DNA of 64,000 bases, from assembly GCA_013335535.1 (NCBI GenBank), contig JAAXVL010000009.1, positions 1 to 64,000 of the forward strand. Direction: 5' to 3'. Shown here in pieces: positions 44,610 through 54,233 of this stretch (the first letter of the stretch is position 1; every line of letters begins with the position of its first letter). Source of the stretch: Azonexaceae bacterium. Its GTDB lineage: Bacteria > Pseudomonadota > Gammaproteobacteria > Burkholderiales > Rhodocyclaceae. A program made the translations under genes and the position numbers. The notes below the pieces were generated by a model, which was not told the DNA's origin, ran no database searches, and was given only the letters and a program-made list of their open reading frames with translations.

Positions 44610-45383
44610 ATGCCCCAGTTCGCAGCCAATCTCAGTTTTTTATTTGCCGACGTGCCGTTCGAGGAGCGCTTTCAACGGGCCGCCGCGGCTGGCTTTCAGG
44701 GCGTGGAGTATCTTTTCCCCTACGACTGGCCGGCCCATGATGTTGCTGAATGGCTCAAGGACGCCGCTGTCGAGCAGGTCTTGTTCAATCTGCCACCCGG
44801 CGACTGGGCTGCTGGCGAGCGCGGACTGGCCTGTTTGCCGCACCGTCAGCGCGAATTCGCCGAAAGTGTCGAGCAGGCGCTGAACTACGCCATGGTCCTC
44901 GACTGCGAACGCGTGCATTGCATGGCCGGGCTGCGTCCCGGCGGCGCTGACGAGGCCGAACTGGAGGCCACGTATGTCGCCAACCTGCAATTCGCCGCCG
45001 ACCGCTTCGCCACCATCGGCGCGACGGTGATGATCGAGCCGATCAACAGTCGCATCGACATGCCCGGCTACTGGCTGGACGATATAAACAAGGCGCTGCG
45101 CCTGCTCGACGCCATAGCCCGCCCCAACGTCAAACTGCAACTCGACCTCTATCACGCGCAGATCATCCAGGGCGACCTGGCGCGGACCATGGAAGCCAAT
45201 CTCGCCCGCATCGGCCACCTCCAGATCGCCGACAATCCCGGCCGCCATGAGCCGGGCACCGGCGAAATCAACTATCCATTTCTGTTCGGACTGCTCGACA
45301 GGCTGGGCTACGCCGGCTGGGTCGGCTGCGAATACAAGCCGCTGACGACGACCGAAGCCGGCCTCGGCTGGATGCCGCGATGA
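44610..45383 (+). CDS. hyi: Hydroxypyruvate isomerase
   Basis: 257 residues of the xylose-isomerase-like TIM-barrel family: opening PQFAANLSFLFADVPFEERF, metal-site glutamates in VMIEPINSRIDMPGYWLDD and in WVGCEYKP, HAQIIQGDLAR, and GHLQIADNPGRHEPGTGEINYPFLF. It interconverts hydroxypyruvate and tartronate semialdehyde. Its stop overlaps the glycerate kinase ATG (ATGA), and glcDEF follows, giving a glycolate/glyoxylate use operon. Glyoxylate carboligase is not present in the window. Confidence 0.94.
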   Translation: MPQFAANLSFLFADVPFEERFQRAAAAGFQGVEYLFPYDWPAHDVAEWLKDAAVEQVLFNLPPGDWAAGERGLACLPHRQREFAESVEQALNYAMVLDCERVHCMAGLRPGGADEAELEATYVANLQFAADRFATIGATVMIEPINSRIDMPGYWLDDINKALRLLDAIARPNVKLQLDLYHAQIIQGDLARTMEANLARIGHLQIADNPGRHEPGTGEINYPFLFGLLDRLGYAGWVGCEYKPLTTTEAGLGWMPR

Positions 45384-46648
45384 ACCCGTGCGCACATCCG
45401 CGTGACCTCCTGCGCCGCCTGTTCGATGCCGCCATCGCCGCGGCCGATCCGGCCTTGTGCGTGCCGCCCCATCTGCCGCCGGATGACGGTAGGCGGCTCA
45501 TCGTCATCGGTGCCGGCAAGGCCTCGGCAGCCATGGCGCGCGCTGTCGAGCAACACTGGTCCGGCCCGCTCGAAGGAACGGTCGTCACGCGCTACGGTCA
45601 CGGCGTGCCATGTGAACGGATCAGGATCGTCGAAGCATCACACCCGGTGCCGGACGCCGCAGGCGAGGCGGCAGCCCTTTCCATTTTTGAGCAAATTTCC
45701 CGGTTGACCGTGGAAGACCGCGTTCTGGCCCTGATTTCCGGTGGCGGCTCGGCCTTGCTTGCGGCGCCGGCAGCTGGCGTCACCCTGGCCGAGAAGCGGG
45801 CGCTCACCTCGGCGCTGCTCCGCTCCGGTGCGAACATTGGCGAGATCAACTGCGTGCGCAAACACCTCTCGGCGCTCAAGGGCGGGCGTCTGGCCGCTGC
45901 CGCGTGGCCGGCCTCAGTGCTGACCCTGGCCATTTCCGACGTGCCCGGCGACGACCCGGCCGTCATCGCCTCGGGCCCCACCGTCGGCGATCCGACGACC
46001 TGCGCCGATGCGCTCGGCGTCCTCGATTTCTACGGCATCGCCGTTCCGCCCGACCTGCGCCGCCGCCTCGCATCGGGTGAGCTCGAAACGCCCAAGCCGG
46101 GTGATGAATGTCTCGCCCGCAGCACATTCCGTCTCGTCGCCAGCCCGCGCCAGATGCTCGAAGCGGCCGCCGCCGAAGCGCAGCGCCTCGGCATCACGCC
46201 GCTCATTCTCGGCGATGCCATCGAAGGCGAGGCGCGCGAGGTCGGCAAGGTCATGGCCGGCATGGCGCGGTCCTGCCATCAACACGGATTTCCCGCCAAG
46301 AAGCCCTGCGTCCTGCTCTCCGGCGGCGAAACGACGGTGACCATGAAAGGCAACGGCCGTGGCGGGCGCAACACTGAATTCCTGCTCAGCCTCGCACTGG
46401 CGCTCGATGGCGCGCCGGGCATCCACGCCCTGGCCGCCGACACGGACGGCATCGACGGCAGCGAGGATAATGCCGGCGCCTTCGTCAAGCCTGACACGCT
46501 GCTCCGGGCCAAGGCGGCAGGTCTCGACCTGCGCGCCCGGCTGGCCAACAACGATGCATGGAGCTGTTTTTCCGAACTGGGCGACCTGCTGGTCACCGGT
46601 CCGACGCGAACCAACGTCAACGATTTTCGCGCCATCCTTATAGGTTAA
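45380..46648 (+). CDS. gckA: Glycerate 2-kinase (GckA/TtuD, MOFRL family)
   Basis: 422 residues with the DUF4147 N-terminal half (VIGAGKASAAMARAVEQHW, ALISGGGSALLAAPAAG) and the MOFRL C-terminal half (CVLLSGGETTVTMKGNGRGGRNTEF, DTDGIDGSEDNAGA, LLVTGPTRTNVNDF). It phosphorylates glycerate from the reductase step. It is translationally coupled to hyi and runs into glcD one base after the stop. Confidence 0.93.
   Translation: MNPCAHPRDLLRRLFDAAIAAADPALCVPPHLPPDDGRRLIVIGAGKASAAMARAVEQHWSGPLEGTVVTRYGHGVPCERIRIVEASHPVPDAAGEAAALSIFEQISRLTVEDRVLALISGGGSALLAAPAAGVTLAEKRALTSALLRSGANIGEINCVRKHLSALKGGRLAAAAWPASVLTLAISDVPGDDPAVIASGPTVGDPTTCADALGVLDFYGIAVPPDLRRRLASGELETPKPGDECLARSTFRLVASPRQMLEAAAAEAQRLGITPLILGDAIEGEAREVGKVMAGMARSCHQHGFPAKKPCVLLSGGETTVTMKGNGRGGRNTEFLLSLALALDGAPGIHALAADTDGIDGSEDNAGAFVKPDTLLRAKAAGLDLRARLANNDAWSCFSELGDLLVTGPTRTNVNDFRAILIG
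45678..45715 (-). repeat. Dispersed motif copy K (in glycerate kinase gene)
   Basis: Reverse-orientation copy: TTCCACGGTCAACCGGG, AAATTTG, CTCAAAAATGGAAAG. The encoded peptide is SIFEQISRLTVED. Confidence 0.7.
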
Positions 46649-46649
46649 A

Positions 46650-48143
46650 ATGGTAAATATGGTGCAAAACAACAATATCGGCATTCGCGTTGATCCGGCT
46701 ACGCTGGAGCAGCGACTTCGCCTGTTTTTGCCCGCCCATTGCCTGCTGCTCGGCGAAGAAAGTCTGCGCCCCTACGAATGCGACGGCCTCACCGCTTACC
46801 GCGAACTACCGCTCGCCGTCTGCCTGCCGGAAACCGAGGCGCAGGTTATCGACATCCTGCGTACCTGCCACAGCCTCGGCGTGCCGGTGGTCGCACGCGG
46901 CGCTGGCACGGGCTTGTCCGGCGGCGCCATGCCGCATGCCCATGGTGTCGTGCTCTCGCTGGCCCGTTTCAACAAGATCCTGCGCGTCGACCGCACCGCC
47001 CGCATCGCCGTCGTCCAGCCCGGCGTGCGCAACCTCGCCGTCTCCGAAGCCGCGGCCCCTTTCGGTCTTTACTACGCGCCCGACCCGTCGTCGCAAATTG
47101 CCTGCACGCTGGGCGGCAACGTCGCCGAAAACTCGGGCGGCGTGCATTGCCTCAAATACGGGCTGACCGTCCATAACGTGCTGCGCATCTGCGTCGTCAG
47201 CATCGAAGGCGAGGTCTTCGAGATCGGCTCCGAAGCGCCGGATGCGGCAGGCTATGACCTGCTCGCCTTGATGATCGGTTCCGAAGGCATGCTCGGCGTC
47301 GTCACCGAAGTCACCGTCAAACTCGTGCCCAAGCCGGAACTGGCGCAGGTCGTCATGGCCTCGTTTGCCGATGTCGCCCAGGCCGGCGACGCCGTCGCCG
47401 CGATCATCGGCGCCGGCATCATCCCGGCCGGGCTGGAGATGATGGACAAGGCTGCCACCGCCGCTGTCGAGCCGTTTGTGAAAGCGGGCTACGACATGAA
47501 TGCCGAGGCCATTCTGCTCTGCGAATCGGACGGCACGCCGGAAGAAGTCGCCGAGGAAATCGCCCGCGTCACCGAGGTTTTGAACGCCGCCGGCGCCAGC
47601 GACATCCGCGTCTCGCAATCCGAAGCCGAACGCCTGCGCTTCTGGGCCGGACGCAAGGCGGCCTTCCCCGCCGTCGGCCGCATCACGCCCGATTATTACT
47701 GCATGGACGGCACGATTCCACGCAAACGGCTGGCTGAAATGTTGTCATCCATCGCCGCCATGGAAACGAAATACGGCCTGCGCTGCGCCAACGTTTTCCA
47801 CGCTGGCGATGGCAACCTGCATCCGCTGATCATGTACGACGCGTCGAAACCAGGCGATTGGGAACGGGCGGAAGCTTTCGGCGCCGAGATCCTCGAATTG
47901 TCGGTGGCACTCGGCGGTTCGATCACCGGCGAACACGGCGTCGGTATCGAGAAAATCAACCAGATGTGCGTCCAGTACGCGACGCCCGAAATCGAAGCCT
48001 TCCATCGCGTCAAGGCGGCCTTCGACGAAAGCGGCCTGCTCAACCCCGGCAAGGCCGTGCCCAGCCTGCACCGCTGCGCCGAATACGGCCGCATGCACGT
48101 CCATCACGGCGACGTGAAATTCCCTGAGCTGGAGCGCTTCTGA
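46650..48143 (+). CDS. glcD: Glycolate oxidase subunit GlcD (FAD)
   Basis: 497 residues. FAD-binding PCMH domain with VPVVARGAGTGLSGGAMP, GGNVAENSGGVHCLKYG, and a C-terminal D-lactate dehydrogenase-like domain with NVFHAGDGNLHPLI and GGSITGEHGVGIEK. It is the catalytic FAD subunit oxidising glycolate to glyoxylate with GlcE and GlcF. ATGs at 46650 and 46659 are both possible starts. The stop overlaps glcE (TGATG). Confidence 0.96.
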   Translation: MVNMVQNNNIGIRVDPATLEQRLRLFLPAHCLLLGEESLRPYECDGLTAYRELPLAVCLPETEAQVIDILRTCHSLGVPVVARGAGTGLSGGAMPHAHGVVLSLARFNKILRVDRTARIAVVQPGVRNLAVSEAAAPFGLYYAPDPSSQIACTLGGNVAENSGGVHCLKYGLTVHNVLRICVVSIEGEVFEIGSEAPDAAGYDLLALMIGSEGMLGVVTEVTVKLVPKPELAQVVMASFADVAQAGDAVAAIIGAGIIPAGLEMMDKAATAAVEPFVKAGYDMNAEAILLCESDGTPEEVAEEIARVTEVLNAAGASDIRVSQSEAERLRFWAGRKAAFPAVGRITPDYYCMDGTIPRKRLAEMLSSIAAMETKYGLRCANVFHAGDGNLHPLIMYDASKPGDWERAEAFGAEILELSVALGGSITGEHGVGIEKINQMCVQYATPEIEAFHRVKAAFDESGLLNPGKAVPSLHRCAEYGRMHVHHGDVKFPELERF

Positions 48144-49237
48144 TGCTGACGGCGCATTCGCTCGACGACATCGTCGCCGCTGTCCGCAACGCCCATGCCG
48201 CACACGCGCCTTTGCGTATCCGCGGGGCGGGCAGCAAGGATTTCTACGGCGGCCTGCTGGCCGGCGAGGTGCTCGACGTCTCGGCGCATCGCGGCATCGT
48301 CGCCTACGAGCCGACCGAGCTTTACATCACGGCCAAATGCGGCACGCCGCTCGCCGAGATCGAGGCCGCGCTGGCCGAAAAGGGCCAGATGCTCGCCTTC
48401 GAGCCGCCGCATTTCAGCGGCGCGAATGCTGGCTCCGCTAGCGCTACGGTCGGTGGTTGTGTCGCCGCAGGTTTGTCCGGTCCCCGCCGTCAGCAAGCCG
48501 GCGCCGTGCGCGACTTCGTGCTTGGCGTAAAGCTGGTCGACGGCACCGGCCAGACGCTCAATTTCGGCGGCCAGGTCATGAAAAACGTCGCTGGCTACGA
48601 TGTGTCGCGGGTGATTGCCGGCAGTCTCGGCACGCTCGGCGTCATCGCCGAAGTCACGCTCAAGGTCTTGCCCAGGCCGGTCGCCGAAACGACCCTGGTT
48701 TTCGACTGCGATGCGGCTGAGGTCATCCGCAAGCTCAACGATTGGGGCGGCCAGCCGCTGCCGATTTCGGCCTCCTTCTGGCACGATGGCCAGCTCTGGC
48801 TGCGCCTATCCGGCGCGCGGGCGGCGGTTGAGGCAGCCACCGGCAAGCTCGTCGGCAATTCCACGGTCAACCCGGAAAAACACTGGAATTCGATACGCGA
48901 GCAAACGCATCCCGCCTTTGCCGCCAGCCCGTTATGGCGATTCGCCCTGCCGTCGACTGCTCCGTGTCCCGAGCTTGAAGGCCTGCGTGCCATCGAATGG
49001 GGCGGCGCCTTGCGCTGGTATGTCGGCGAGGTCGATGGCGATCATGCGGCCATGCGTGCTGCCGCCGCCAGCCTCGGCGGCCATGCCGTGCTCTACCGCG
49101 CCCCGGAATCGCTGCGTTGCCGCGAAGGCGCCTTTGCGCCGCTGCCGCCGGCCTTGCTCGCCCTGCATCGCCGCCTGAAAAAAGCCTTCGACCCGGCGGG
49201 CATCCTCAACCCCGGCCGGCTCTACGCGGAGTTTTAG
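48143..49237 (+). CDS. glcE: Glycolate oxidase subunit GlcE (FAD-binding)
   Basis: 364 residues: PCMH FAD-binding fold with LRIRGAGSKDFYG, SATVGGCVAAGLSGPRR and FGGQVMKNVAGYDVSR, but without the catalytic C-terminal part of GlcD, ending with a helix FDPAGILNPGRLY. Subunit of the membrane-associated glycolate dehydrogenase. glcF starts four bases later. Confidence 0.95.
   Translation: MLTAHSLDDIVAAVRNAHAAHAPLRIRGAGSKDFYGGLLAGEVLDVSAHRGIVAYEPTELYITAKCGTPLAEIEAALAEKGQMLAFEPPHFSGANAGSASATVGGCVAAGLSGPRRQQAGAVRDFVLGVKLVDGTGQTLNFGGQVMKNVAGYDVSRVIAGSLGTLGVIAEVTLKVLPRPVAETTLVFDCDAAEVIRKLNDWGGQPLPISASFWHDGQLWLRLSGARAAVEAATGKLVGNSTVNPEKHWNSIREQTHPAFAASPLWRFALPSTAPCPELEGLRAIEWGGALRWYVGEVDGDHAAMRAAAASLGGHAVLYRAPESLRCREGAFAPLPPALLALHRRLKKAFDPAGILNPGRLYAEF
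48858..48896 (+). repeat. Dispersed motif copy L (in glcE)
   Basis: Forward copy: ATTCCACGGTCAACC, CGGAAAAACAC, TGGAATTCG. The core and first A tract match well, the second block only partly. It encodes N-S-T-V-N-P-E-K. Confidence 0.55.
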
Positions 49238-49241
49238 GCTG

Positions 49242-50477
49242 ATGGATACCAAAATCACCGCCGAATTGCGCGTCACCCACGCCGGCCAGGTGGCCGAGGA
49301 AATCCTGCGCAAGTGCGTGCATTGCGGCTTCTGCACGGCGACCTGTCCGACCTACCAGTTGCTTGGCGACGAGCTCGACGGCCCACGCGGCCGCATCTAC
49401 CTGATCAAGCAGGTGCTCGAAGGCAAGGAAGTCACCGAAAAGACACGCACCCACCTCGATCGTTGCCTGACCTGCCGTTCCTGCGAAACGACCTGCCCGT
49501 CGGGCGTCAAGTACAGCCACCTGCTCGATGTTGGACGCGAGATCGTTGAAGCCAAGCTGCCGCGTTCATTTGGCGATGCGCTGAGGCGCGGTCTGCTCAA
49601 GGCCGTCCTGCCGCGCCCGGGCCTGTTCGGTGCGGCGCTCGCTCTGGGGCGCGCCGTCCGCCCCTTGCTGCCCTCCCGCCTGGCCGACAAGCTGCCGCAG
49701 GCCGAACCGGCCGGTGTGCCATGGCCCCCCGCCACCGACCACCGGCGGCGCATGCTGGTGCTGGCCGGTTGTGTCCAGCCTGCGCTGGCGCCCAACATCA
49801 ACGCCGCTACGGCGCGAGTTTTCGACAGGCTCGGGATCGCGTTGTTTGAAGAAGCCAAGGCCGCTTGCTGCGGCGCCGTGCGCTTTCATCTCAACGACCA
49901 TCAGGCCGCCAAAAACGACATGCGCCGCAACATCGACGCCTGGTGGCCGCACATCGAGTCCGGCGTCGAAGCGCTTGTCGTCACCGCCTCCGGTTGTGGC
50001 GTCCAGATCAGGGATTACGGCCACACCCTGGCCGATGATGCGGCCTACGCCGAAAAAGCGGCAAAAATCAGTGCGCTGTGTCGCGATCCCTCGGAGATTC
50101 TGGCGGGAGAAAAGGCCGCGCTGCTTCCTCTGCTGGCTCGCCACACGGAAAAACGCGGCAGGCTGGCCTTCCATTCGCCGTGCACCCTGCAGCACGGCCT
50201 GCAGATTCGCGGCAGCATCGAGGTATTGCTGCAAACCGCTGGCTACGAACTGACCCCGGTGGCTGACAGCCATCTGTGTTGCGGCTCGGCCGGCACCTAT
50301 TCCGTTCTGCAACCCGAACTGGCCAACACGCTGCGCGCCAATAAACTGCTCGCCCTCAATGCCGGCGCTCCGGCGCTGGCGGCGACAGCTAATATCGGCT
50401 GCCTGACCCACCTGCAGATGGGCAGTGCGCTGCCCGTGCGCCACTGGATTGAATTGATTGATGAGGCAATGGCATGA
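49242..50477 (+). CDS. glcF: Glycolate oxidase iron-sulfur subunit GlcF
   Basis: 411 residues with two [4Fe-4S] motifs (CVHCGFCTATCP and CLTCRSCETTCP) and two cysteine-rich CCG domains (AACCGAVRFHLND and LCCGSAGTYSVLQP). It carries electrons from the flavin subunits to the quinone pool. The stop overlaps the HDOD gene start (ATGA). Confidence 0.96.
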   Translation: MDTKITAELRVTHAGQVAEEILRKCVHCGFCTATCPTYQLLGDELDGPRGRIYLIKQVLEGKEVTEKTRTHLDRCLTCRSCETTCPSGVKYSHLLDVGREIVEAKLPRSFGDALRRGLLKAVLPRPGLFGAALALGRAVRPLLPSRLADKLPQAEPAGVPWPPATDHRRRMLVLAGCVQPALAPNINAATARVFDRLGIALFEEAKAACCGAVRFHLNDHQAAKNDMRRNIDAWWPHIESGVEALVVTASGCGVQIRDYGHTLADDAAYAEKAAKISALCRDPSEILAGEKAALLPLLARHTEKRGRLAFHSPCTLQHGLQIRGSIEVLLQTAGYELTPVADSHLCCGSAGTYSVLQPELANTLRANKLLALNAGAPALAATANIGCLTHLQMGSALPVRHWIELIDEAMA

Positions 50478-51367
50478 GCCACGACGTACCGTCCGTTTTT
50501 GAGATTACCCGCTCGCTTGGGGCCGACGATGCCGGCCGCATCAAGCGCCTGCTCGAAAATGGCGTCAAGATTCCCGCCCAGCCGCGCGTCCTCGAGGAGC
50601 TGCGCCAGTTGATCAACCGCAGCGAGCTCGATGTCCGGCAGCTGGCCCGCGTCATCAACAAGGATCCGGGCCTGACGGCGATGCTCTTCAAGGTTGTCGG
50701 CAATTCAGCCTACCGGCAGCACCAGCCTTTCGATTCCGTCGAATCCATTCTCCATGCAGTCGGTGTGCGCCAGACTTTCAACCTCGTGCAGGCCATCGCA
50801 CTTTCCGGGGCGGGCGAGATCAAGAAAAATCGGCGCGTATACGAGGCTTTCTGGGCGCGTTCGCATGCCGTTGGCCAACTGGCCATGCTGATTGCCGACG
50901 AGCGGGTCGCCGTCTGCAACATCTTTCCCGATCAGGCTTACCTGGCCGGCATCTTCCATGATTGCGGCGTCCCCCTGCTCATGCAGCGCTTCCCGACCTA
51001 TTGCGCCGAGATGAAACTCGGGGCGCCCGGCATCTGGATCGACCTCGCCGAGGAGGACCGGAAATTCAATGCCGATCACTGCGTCGTCGGCTACCTGGTC
51101 GCCCGCCACTGGCATCTGCCCGAGTTCATCTGCGATGCCATCCGCTACCACCACGCCATCGGCGAACTTGGGCAGCACGATGCGCGCAGCATGGTTGCCA
51201 TCGTCCAGCTCGCCGTCGATATCTACTATCGCGATCAGCGCGTCGCCAGCCCCGAGTGGGAGAGGGTAAAGAATGACGTCTTACCCGAACTGGGACTCAA
51301 CGAGGAGTCCTTGCCCGAATTTGTCGATATCGTTCTGGAACGCTTCGGCGGTGTAGTCGAGGCTTGA
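50474..51367 (+). CDS. HDOD-domain signalling protein
   Basis: 297 residues forming one HDOD domain (about 25-225): LPAQPRVLEELRQLINRSELDVRQLARVINKDPGLTAMLFKVVGNSAYR opens it, and the HD-like core appears as GIFHDCGVPLLMQ with YHHAIG later. These domains usually lack phosphohydrolase activity and act as signalling scaffolds. Coupling to glcF by ATGA is probably positional rather than metabolic. Confidence 0.85.
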   Translation: MSHDVPSVFEITRSLGADDAGRIKRLLENGVKIPAQPRVLEELRQLINRSELDVRQLARVINKDPGLTAMLFKVVGNSAYRQHQPFDSVESILHAVGVRQTFNLVQAIALSGAGEIKKNRRVYEAFWARSHAVGQLAMLIADERVAVCNIFPDQAYLAGIFHDCGVPLLMQRFPTYCAEMKLGAPGIWIDLAEEDRKFNADHCVVGYLVARHWHLPEFICDAIRYHHAIGELGQHDARSMVAIVQLAVDIYYRDQRVASPEWERVKNDVLPELGLNEESLPEFVDIVLERFGGVVEA

Positions 51368-51453
51368 ATGTCCAACGCAAAAGCAAGGCGCGACACCGTG
51401 TTAATGGCCGCTCAAGCCTTCCGTGATAAGCTTCTCCGCAAAAAGGGGGATGG

Positions 51454-52227
51454 ATGTCCATAGCACTTGACGCCTGCGCGGCGCAGCACCAAGGGGATCG
51501 CAAGGAACAACAGGATCGCGTCGCGATCCTCCCGCACGCGCGGAAACGTGGCGTCGCGCTGGCCGTCGTCGCCGACGGCATGGGAGGCCACACCGGCGGT
51601 GCGCTGGCTGCCGAGCAGGTCGTCCATACGGCTAAAACCAATCTCGACCAGTTTTCGTCGGCCGACGAAAATCCCCAGCTCATGCTTGAAAATGCCATGC
51701 GTGAAGCGCATACGATGATCAAGGCATCGCGTTTCATGAACGAAATGGACCCCCACAGCACGAGCGTCATGCTGCTCCTGCAGCCGGGAAAGATCACCTG
51801 GGGCTATTGCGGGGACAGCCGTATTTACCATTTTCGCGGCAACAGGCTGCTTGAGCGCTCGGTCGATCACTCCTACGTCGAGTACCTGATCTCTACCGGG
51901 AAAATCACCCCAAAACAGGCGCTGACCCATCCCAATCGTAATGTCTTGCTGGCCTCCCTTGGTGGCCAGGACGACCCGAAAATAACCCTCTCGGAAACCG
52001 TCGATCTGGTCGCCGGCGATGCCTTCGTGCTTTGCTCGGACGGCCTGTGGGCCTATTTCAGCGATGAAGAACTGGGCACCCTGGTCGCCCAGAATTCGGC
52101 GCGGCAAGCCTGCGAGATTTTGATCGACATGGCCCGGCGGCGGGCCAAGGGGAGTGGCGACAATCTGTCGCTGGCGATCATCAAGTTGAATGAGGCTTTG
52201 CCGGCCAAGGCGGCTGGGCGGGTTTGA
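51454..52227 (+). CDS. PP2C-family serine/threonine phosphatase
   Basis: 257 residues with the metal-binding PP2C motifs: QQDR near 20, ADGMGGHTGG at about 40-49, WGYCGDSRIYHF, LCSDGLWAYF and GSGDNLSLAI. It is a cytosolic single-domain enzyme like Stp1/PrpC, reversing Ser/Thr phosphorylation. No partner kinase gene is in the window. GGGGGATG precedes the start. Confidence 0.93.
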   Translation: MSIALDACAAQHQGDRKEQQDRVAILPHARKRGVALAVVADGMGGHTGGALAAEQVVHTAKTNLDQFSSADENPQLMLENAMREAHTMIKASRFMNEMDPHSTSVMLLLQPGKITWGYCGDSRIYHFRGNRLLERSVDHSYVEYLISTGKITPKQALTHPNRNVLLASLGGQDDPKITLSETVDLVAGDAFVLCSDGLWAYFSDEELGTLVAQNSARQACEILIDMARRRAKGSGDNLSLAIIKLNEALPAKAAGRV

Positions 52228-52600
52228 TTGGTTTGAGGTTCCGCCCTTGCGGGGCTGCTGAGTTCCGGCTGTGCCGCCAATAGTCCTCGCCGCTTTTCAG
52301 CCAGCACCAGCGTCACTTGGCACCTCTCAAGAGGCCCGATGAAACAATCCGCGCTTGAGCCTGGGGGCTGAATGGCGGATTTCATTTTTTGACGTTTTTT
52401 CCGGTAGACCGTGGCAATGGTCTTTTTCGGCACAACGGCCCGCTATGGACGCTTTTCGGTTTCCCGTGGAAGGCGCAGAGCAACCTCGAAAGGCCGGGGT
52501 AGCCGGCTGACGTTGTTTGAGTTAGCCGGCCGCCCGGTGTTCCGAGTAGCGCAAGGAAGCAGGTAAAGCTTAGCGCCAGGAAGGCGCTGCTTTTCCGTTC
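52228..52600. other. Intergenic region between convergent genes
   Basis: 373 bases without a convincing ORF. It contains short hairpins (CCGC...GCGG near 52243, CCTC...GAGG near 52323), a full copy of the dispersed motif at 52380, a direct repeat of TAGCCGGC near 52500 and 52530, and AGCGCC...GGCGCT at about 52572-52588, which could help terminate the helicase transcript. I see no known RNA family, but a small RNA cannot be excluded. Confidence 0.5.
52380..52418 (-). repeat. Dispersed motif copy M (intergenic)
   Basis: Reverse-orientation full copy: ATTGCCACGGTCTACCGG, six-A tract, CGTC, AAAAAATGAAAT. It is the only copy with T at the variable core position. It lies between the convergent PP2C and helicase genes. 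Confidence 0.85.
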
Positions 52601-54136
52601 CTACTTGCGCCCAAGTCCACCCAGCAGCGCAGCCACAACCCGCTTCGGCTTGTGCGGATCAACCTTGGCTACAGCCTTGGCTGAGTCGGGTACCTCGCCG
52701 CGTGGCGAGTTGTCTTCGTAGGGCTTGCTGAAGTCGAAGCCGTCGGCGGCGATCATCGGGTTGCGACGCGGCGGACGGCGGTCCTGGCGATCGCTGCGCT
52801 CGCGCTCGGGGCGGCTGGAACGTTCGCCGCGCTCGGGGCGCTCGCCACGTTCCGGACGCTGGGCGACGGGGGCAACCACCGGAGCTGTGCGCTTTCTCTT
52901 GTTGCCCGGAGGGTATTCGTATTCCGGTTCCGGCTCGAAACCGGCAACTTCGATCTGTTCGATCGGGCGCTTGATGAGCTTTTCGATATCGACCAGATAG
53001 ACGACTTCGCGGGCGCTGACCAGCGAAATGGCGTTGCCCATCTTGCCAGCGCGACCGGTGCGACCGATGCGGTGCACGTAGTCTTCCGGGGTGTGCGGCA
53101 GCTCATAGTTGATGACGTAGGGCAGATCATCAACGTCGAGGCCGCGCGCCGCGACGTCAGTGGCGATAAGAGCGTCGGTTTCGCCGCCCTTGAAGGCTTC
53201 GAGGGCCTTGATGCGTTCGAGCTGGCTCTTGTCACCGTGGATGGCATCTGCCTTGATGCCGGCCCGTTGCAGTTCCCGGGTCAGGCGCGAACAGCCTTGC
53301 TTGGTGCGCATGAAGACGATGCACTGGCGGATTTCGCCGGACTTCAAGAGCTTGGTCAGCAGGCCGCGCTTGCCGTATTCGGAGACCGGATGGACGCGGT
53401 GGGTAATGGTGTCGGAGACCTGATTGCGGCGGGCAACCTCGATCAGAATCGGCGACTTGAGCATGGTGTCGGCCAGCTTCTTGATTTCTTCCGAGAAGGT
53501 GGCGGAGAACAGCAGGCTCTGGCGCTGGACCGGCAGCATGTTGAGGATGCGCGTGACGTCCGGGACGAAGCCCATGTCCAGCATGCGGTCGGCTTCGTCG
53601 AGGACCAGGGCCTGGACGGAATTGAAGCTGACACTCTTGTTTTCGACGTGATCGAGCAGGCGACCAGGGGTGGCGACGAGAATTTCGACGCCTTTTTTCA
53701 GTTCGGCGATCTGCGGCCGGATATCGACGCCGCCAAAGGCGCACATGGCGCGGATCGGCGTGTGCTTGCTGTAGGTTTTGACCGACTCATAAACCTGCAT
53801 GGCCAGTTCGCGGGTTGGCGCGAGGATCAGGGCGCGGACCGGGTGCTTGGCCGGCGACGGGCTGCTTGAGGCGAAGGGCAGGATGCGCTGCAGGATGGGC
53901 AGCGTGAAGGCTGCCGTCTTGCCGGTGCCGGTCTGGGCACCGCCCATGATGTCCTTGCCGGAGATGACGAGCGGGATGGCCTGGGCCTGGATCGGCGTCG
54001 GCTTGGTATAGCCCTCGTCGAGCACGGCGCGCAGGAGTTCGGGCGCCAGGCCGAGGTCGGCAAAGGTGATTTCGGGCACTGCGTCGGCAGCGATGACGAT
54101 GGCGTTGTCGCCAGCTAAGGTATTGATTTCAGACAT
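52601..54136 (-). CDS. rhlE: DEAD-box RNA helicase, RhlE-like
   Basis: 511 residues with all helicase motifs: Q motif (FADLGL...PTPIQ), AQTGTGKT, PTRELA, TPGRLLD, DEAD (VLDEADRML), SAT, and HRIGRTGRAG. The C-terminal about 120 residues are Arg/Glu/Pro-rich with repeats of RPERGE and a basic end KPKRVVAALLGGLGRK, as in RhlE proteins acting on rRNA or mRNA decay intermediates. It is transcribed alone. Confidence 0.92.
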   Translation of the reverse strand: MSEINTLAGDNAIVIAADAVPEITFADLGLAPELLRAVLDEGYTKPTPIQAQAIPLVISGKDIMGGAQTGTGKTAAFTLPILQRILPFASSSPSPAKHPVRALILAPTRELAMQVYESVKTYSKHTPIRAMCAFGGVDIRPQIAELKKGVEILVATPGRLLDHVENKSVSFNSVQALVLDEADRMLDMGFVPDVTRILNMLPVQRQSLLFSATFSEEIKKLADTMLKSPILIEVARRNQVSDTITHRVHPVSEYGKRGLLTKLLKSGEIRQCIVFMRTKQGCSRLTRELQRAGIKADAIHGDKSQLERIKALEAFKGGETDALIATDVAARGLDVDDLPYVINYELPHTPEDYVHRIGRTGRAGKMGNAISLVSAREVVYLVDIEKLIKRPIEQIEVAGFEPEPEYEYPPGNKRKRTAPVVAPVAQRPERGERPERGERSSRPERERSDRQDRRPPRRNPMIAADGFDFSKPYEDNSPRGEVPDSAKAVAKVDPHKPKRVVAALLGGLGRK

Positions 54137-54233
54137 GGGGCGAGATTATACGCTTACCAGCCCTTAAGCACCCGGATGCTTGAGGGGCGGCCTGAAATCG
54201 ATCTACGAAAGATTGCCGGGCGTGTTGGGCCGA

